A stretch of DNA of 64,000 bases from positions 1-64,000 of the forward strand of contig JANJXV010001823.1 of assembly GCA_024803745.1 (NCBI GenBank). The letters are read 5' to 3'. Source of the stretch: Megascapheus bottae. Taxonomy: Eukaryota; Chordata; Mammalia; Rodentia; Geomyidae. The notes beneath the pieces are model-generated. The model had not been told where the DNA came from. It saw only the letters and a list, made by a program, of their open reading frames with translations, and did not search any database. A program made the position numbers and the translations under genes. Below, piece by piece: positions 59,801 to 64,000 of the stretch; positions within the stretch are counted from its first letter, which is position 1; every line of letters begins with the position of its first letter.

Positions 59801-60474
59801 TATGACTTCACACACCTCCATTGTGACTTCTCACACCTCCATTCTATGAGTTCACACACCTCCATTCTGACTTCACACACCTCCATTCTATGACTTCACA
59901 CACCTCCATTCTGACTTCACACACCTCCATTCTATGACTTCACACAACTCCATTCTGACTTCACACACCTCCATTCTGTGACTTCACACACCTCCATTCC
60001 ATGACTCCCACACTTCCATTCGATGACTTCACACACCTCCATTCTTTGACTTCACACACCTGCATTCTATGAGTTCACACACCTCCATTCTATGAGTTCA
60101 CACACCTCCATTTTGACTTCACACACCTCAATTTTGACTTCACACACTTCCATTCTTTGACTTCACACACCTCCATTCTGTGACTTCACACACCACCATT
60201 GTTTGACTTCACACACCTCCATTTTTGGACTTCACACACCTCCATTCCATGACTTCACGCATCTCCATTTTATGAGTTCGCACACCTCCATTTTGACTTC
60301 ACACACCTACATTCTATGACTTCACACACCTTCATTCTACTTCAGAAACATCCATTCTATGACTTCACACACCTCCATTCTATGACTTTACAAACCTCCA
60401 TTCTGTGACTTCACACACCTCCATTCTGAGTTCACACACCACAATTCTGTGACTTCACACACCTCAATTCTGGC
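56858..60474. repeat. 38-kb-spaced higher-order block, downstream copy
   Basis: Counterpart of 18571-22009 (38,287-bp spacing at 56912 and 57812). It carries an inserted patch at 58077-58165 and some point changes, for example TGTCTTC at 57834 for TGACTTC. Downstream it runs directly into the single copy of the 2-kb segment. Confidence 0.85.
58077..58165. repeat. 89-bp patch copied from 1.2 kb upstream
   Basis: The sequence is the same as 56877-56965 at a spacing of exactly 1,200 bp, including the rare CCTACATTATAAC and CTCCTTTCTATG units. The upstream homologue near 19790 has an AACTATATTC unit here instead, and the spacing between the two blocks grows by 67 bp across this point. Confidence 0.85.
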
Positions 60475-62570
60475 TTCACACACCTCCATTCTATGACTTC
60501 ACACAATTCCTTTCTATGACTTCACACACCTCCATTCTTTCACTTCACAAACCTCCATTGTTATTTCACACACCTCCATTCTATGACGTCACACACCTCC
60601 ATTATGACTTCACACAGCTCCATTCTATGACTTCACACACCTCCATTCTGTGCCTTCACACACCTCCATTCTAGACTTAACACACCTTCATTCTTACTTC
60701 ACAAACATCCATTCTATGATCACACACCTCCATTCTATGACTTCACACACCTCCATTCTATGACTTCACCCACCTCCATTCTGTGACTTCACACACCTCA
60801 ATTCTGTGACTTCACACACCTCCATTATGACTTCACACACCTCCATTCTATGACTTCACACACCTCCATTCTATGACTTCACACCTCCATTCTGTGCTTT
60901 CACCCACCTCCATTTTGAGTTCACACACCTACATTCTGTGACTTCACACACCTCAAATCTGACTTCACACAGCTCCATTCTATGACTTCACACACCTCCA
61001 TAATGTGACTTCACACACTTCCATTCTATGATTTCACACACCTCCCTTGTGACTTCACACACCTCCATTCTATGACTTCACACAACTCCATTCTGACTTC
61101 ACACACCTCCATTCTGTGACTTCACACACCTCCATTCCATGACTTCACACACCTCCATTCCATGACTTCACACACCTCCATTCGATGACTTCACACACCA
61201 CCATTCTATGATTTCACACACCTCCCTTGTGACTTCACACACCTCCATTCTATGACTTCACACAACTCCATTCTGATTTCACACACCTCCATTCTGTGAC
61301 TTCACACACCTCAATTCCATGACTTCACACACCTCCATTCTGTGATTTCACACACCTCCATTCTGTGACTTCACACACCTTTATTGTTTGACTTCACACA
61401 ATGCATTCTTTGACTTCACACACCTTTATTCCATGACTTCACACACCTCCATTCTATGAGTTATCAGACCTCCATTGAATGAGTTCACACACCTCCATTT
61501 TGACTTCATACACCTCCCTCTATGACTTCACACACATTCATTCTTATTCAGAAACATCCATTCTATGACTTCATACACCTCCATTCTATGACTTCACACA
61601 CCTCCATTCTGTGACTTCACACACCTCCATTCCATGACTTCACACACCTCCATTCTTTGACTTCACACACCTCCATTCTGTGAGTTCACACACCTCCATT
61701 TGTGACTCTACACACCACATTTTTGACTTCACACACCTCCATTCTGTGATTTCACACACCTCCATTCTGTGACTTCACACACCTTTATTGTTTGACTTCA
61801 CACACCTCCATTCTTTGACTTCACACACCTCCATTACATGACTTCACACACCTCCGTTCTAGGAGTTCACAAACTTCCATTCTATGAGTTCACACACCTC
61901 CATTTTGACTTCACACACCTCCATTCTGTGACTTCACACACCTCCATTCTGTGACTTCACACACCTCCATTCTATGACTTCACACACCTACATTATGTGA
62001 CTTCACACACCTCCATTCTGTTACTTCACACACCTCCATTTTGAGTTCACACACTTCCATTCTTTGAATTCACACACCTCCATTCTGTGACTTCACACAC
62101 ATTAACATTGTTTGATTTCACACACCTGTATTTTTGGATTTCACACACCTCCATTCCATGACTTCACACATCTCCATTTTATGAGTTCGCACACCTCCAT
62201 TTTGACTTCACACACCTCCATTCTATGACTTCACACACCTTCATTCTACTTCAGAAACATCCGTTCTATGACTTCACTCACCTCCGTTCTATGATTTCAC
62301 AAACCCCCATTCTGTGACTTCACACACCTCCATTCTGAGTTCACACACCTCAATTCTGTGACTTCACACACCTCAATTCTGGCTTCACACACCTCCATTC
62401 TATGACTTCACACACTTCCATTCTATGACTTCACACACCTCCATTCTTTGACTTCACACACCGCCATTTTGAGTTCACACACCTCCATTCTGTGACTTCA
62501 CACACCTCCATTCTTTGACTTCACACACCTCCATTCTGTGACTTCACACACCTCCATTCTATGACTTCAC
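60475..62570. repeat. Single-copy homologue of the 2,001-bp duplicated segment
   Basis: ATTCCTTTCT at 60506 opens the same variant series found at 22041 and 24042, through CTATGATCACAC, GAGTTATCAGACC and CATTGAATGAG to CTGGCTTCAC near 62377. Here it is present once and carries private changes, such as CTTTCACTTCAC and CATTGTTATTTC near 60540. Confidence 0.85.
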
Positions 62571-64000
62571 ACACCTCCATTCTGTGATTTCACACACCTC
62601 CATTCTGAGTTCAAACACCTCCGTTCTGTGACTTCACACACCTCCATTCTGTGACTTCACACACCACCATTCTGAGTTCACACACCTCCATTCTGTGACT
62701 TCACACACCTCCATTCTGACTTCAAACACCTCCATTCTATGACTTCACACACCTCCATTCTGTGCCTTCACACACCTCCATTCTATGACTTAACACACCT
62801 TCATTGTTACTTCACAAACATCCATTCTATGACTTCACACACCTCCATTCTTTGACTTTACACACCTCCATTCTATGACTTCACAAACCTCCATTCTGTG
62901 ACTCCACACACCTCAATTCTGTGACTTCACACACCTCCATTATGACTTCACACACATCCATTCTATGACTTCACACACCTCCATTCTATGACTTCACAAA
63001 CCTTCATTCTGTGACCTCACACACCTCCATTCTGAGTTCACACACCTCCATTCTGTGACTTCACACAACTCCAATCTGACTTCACACAGCTCCATTATAT
63101 GACTTCACACACCTCCATTCTTTGACTTCACACACCTCCATTCTATGACTTCACACACCTCCACTGTGACTTCACACAGCTCCATTCTATGAGTTCACAC
63201 ACCTCCATTCTGACTTCACACACCTACATTCTATGACTTCACGCATCTCCATTTTATGAGTTCGTACACCTCCATTTTGACTTCACACACCTCCATTCTA
63301 TGACTTGACACACCTCCATTCTGTGACTTCACACACCTCCATTCTGTGTTCACACACCTCCATTCTATGACTTCACACACCTCCATTGTGACTTCTCACA
63401 CGTCCATTCTATGAGTTCAAACACCTCCATTCTGACTTCACACACCTCCATTCTATGACTTCACACACCTCCATTCTGACTTCACACACCTCCATTCTAT
63501 GACTTCACACAACTCCATTCTGACTTCACACACCTCCATTCTGACTTCACACACCTCCATTCGATGACTTCACACACCTCCATTCTTTGACTTCACACAC
63601 CTGCATTCTATGGGATCACACACCTCCATTCTATGAGTTCACACACCTCCATTTTGACTTCACACACCTCAATTTTGACTTCACACACTTCCATTCTTTG
63701 ACTTCACACACCTCCATTCTGTGACTTCACACACCACCATTGTTTGACTTCACACACCTCCATTTTTGGACTTCACACACCTCCATTCCATGACTTCACG
63801 CATCTCCATTTTATGAGTTCGCACACCTCCATTTTGACTTCACACACCTCCATTCTATGACTTCACACAATTCCTTTCTATGATTTCACACACCTCCATT
63901 CTTTGACTTCACAAACCTCCATTGTGATTTCACACACCTCCATTCTATGACTTCACACACCTCCATTATGACTTCACACAGCTCCATTCTATGACTTCAC
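62571..64000. repeat. Start of a second 3.55-kb tandem copy, cut by the window edge
   Basis: GAGTTCAAAC at 62607 pairs with 59042 (spacing 3,565 bp) and ACTTCACGCATC at 63792 with 60252 (spacing 3,540 bp). The ATTCCTTTCT unit reappears near 63870 after a shortened run. The window ends inside this copy. Confidence 0.8.

Larger units (their letters stand above)
1..64000. repeat. Satellite-like tandem array, 23/21-bp unit, filling the window
   Basis: Every stretch read consists of head-to-tail units of 23 or 21 bp in one orientation. The commonest 23-bp unit (perfect copies at 26367-26458) has 9 C, 7 T, 6 A and 1 G. The segment CACACACCTCCATTCT is the most constant part. The next bases vary (AT, GT, TT, CA, GA or absent) before GACTTCA, GAGTTCA, GATTTCA or GAATTCA. 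The 21-bp form has TTCTGAC where the longer form has TTCTATGAC or TTCTGTGAC. No spacer, inverted segment or unrelated insertion was seen, and both edges cut through the array. No gene is supported anywhere. Class (satellite or giant minisatellite) is inferred from length and organisation; the family name and host are not recognised. Confidence 0.97.

Noticed and set aside
1..64000. CRISPR array
   Set aside because: Unit length and direct repetition could suggest it, but there are no unique spacers: units abut directly and all belong to one family. No cas-like gene is present.
1..64000. Telomeric repeat or canonical centromeric satellite
   Set aside because: No TTAGGG- or TTTAGGG-type runs were seen, and no 171-bp or other known centromeric monomer was recognised. 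A centromeric or subtelomeric location is possible but nothing in the sequence shows it.
1..64000. Transposable element or retroviral insertion inside the array
   Set aside because: I looked for any break in the unit phase longer than a few bases, for terminal repeats, for poly-A tails and for coding frames, and found none.
1..64000. Stable G-quadruplex or Z-DNA array
   Set aside because: The minus strand has only GG pairs separated by long loops, and the CA alternation is only about 6-8 bases per unit. Both are too weak to call as features, so only the strand asymmetry is reported.

Overview
The whole 64 kb window is one uninterrupted tandem-repeat array. I see no gene, RNA gene, transposable element or unique spacer, and both window edges lie inside the array. 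The building block is a 23-bp unit (clean examples: four perfect units at 26367-26458). Its most constant part is the core CACACACCTCCATTCT, followed by a variable hinge and ACTTCA. A 21-bp form lacks two bases in the hinge (TTCTGAC instead of TTCTATGAC or TTCTGTGAC), and rarer 20-22 bp forms exist. About 2,800 units would fill the window. The + strand is very poor in G (one G in the commonest unit) and rich in C, A and T. An array this long without genes points to a eukaryotic satellite or giant minisatellite (heterochromatic, subtelomeric, pericentromeric or similar). The species cannot be told from this sequence.

Unit variants are not shuffled at random: long runs of the same variants recur in the same order, so the array has nested higher-order repeats (HORs). 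From left to right: a 7.0-kb block in two tandem copies (1-7013, 7014-14008) plus a truncated and then diverged third (14009-16440); a mixed stretch (16441-18570); a block that recurs 38.3 kb downstream (18571-22009 against 56858-60474); an apparently perfect 2,001-bp tandem duplication (22010-26011); a stretch matching the 7-kb block (25191-28700); a long family of related blocks (28405-54020) that contains an apparently perfect 4,665-bp tandem duplication (35201-39865, 39866-44530) and matches at spacings of 1,408, 7,288, 11,953 and about 18,700 bp; a mosaic stretch (54021-56857); and the downstream copy of the 38-kb-spaced block, ending in a partial 3.55-kb tandem repeat (59000-64000).

The pattern suggests repeated unequal exchange or replication-based duplication, in register with the short unit, at scales from 67 bp to many kilobases. 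One stretch (1 to about 4730) stands out because it carries dozens of 1-2 bp insertions relative to its tandem twin. That could be a sequence-quality problem rather than biology. Open reading frames in the window are short, repetitive by-products of the 21- and 23-bp periods, and I do not call any as genes. Alignments were done by eye at anchor points, so block edges are approximate to about one unit unless stated otherwise.
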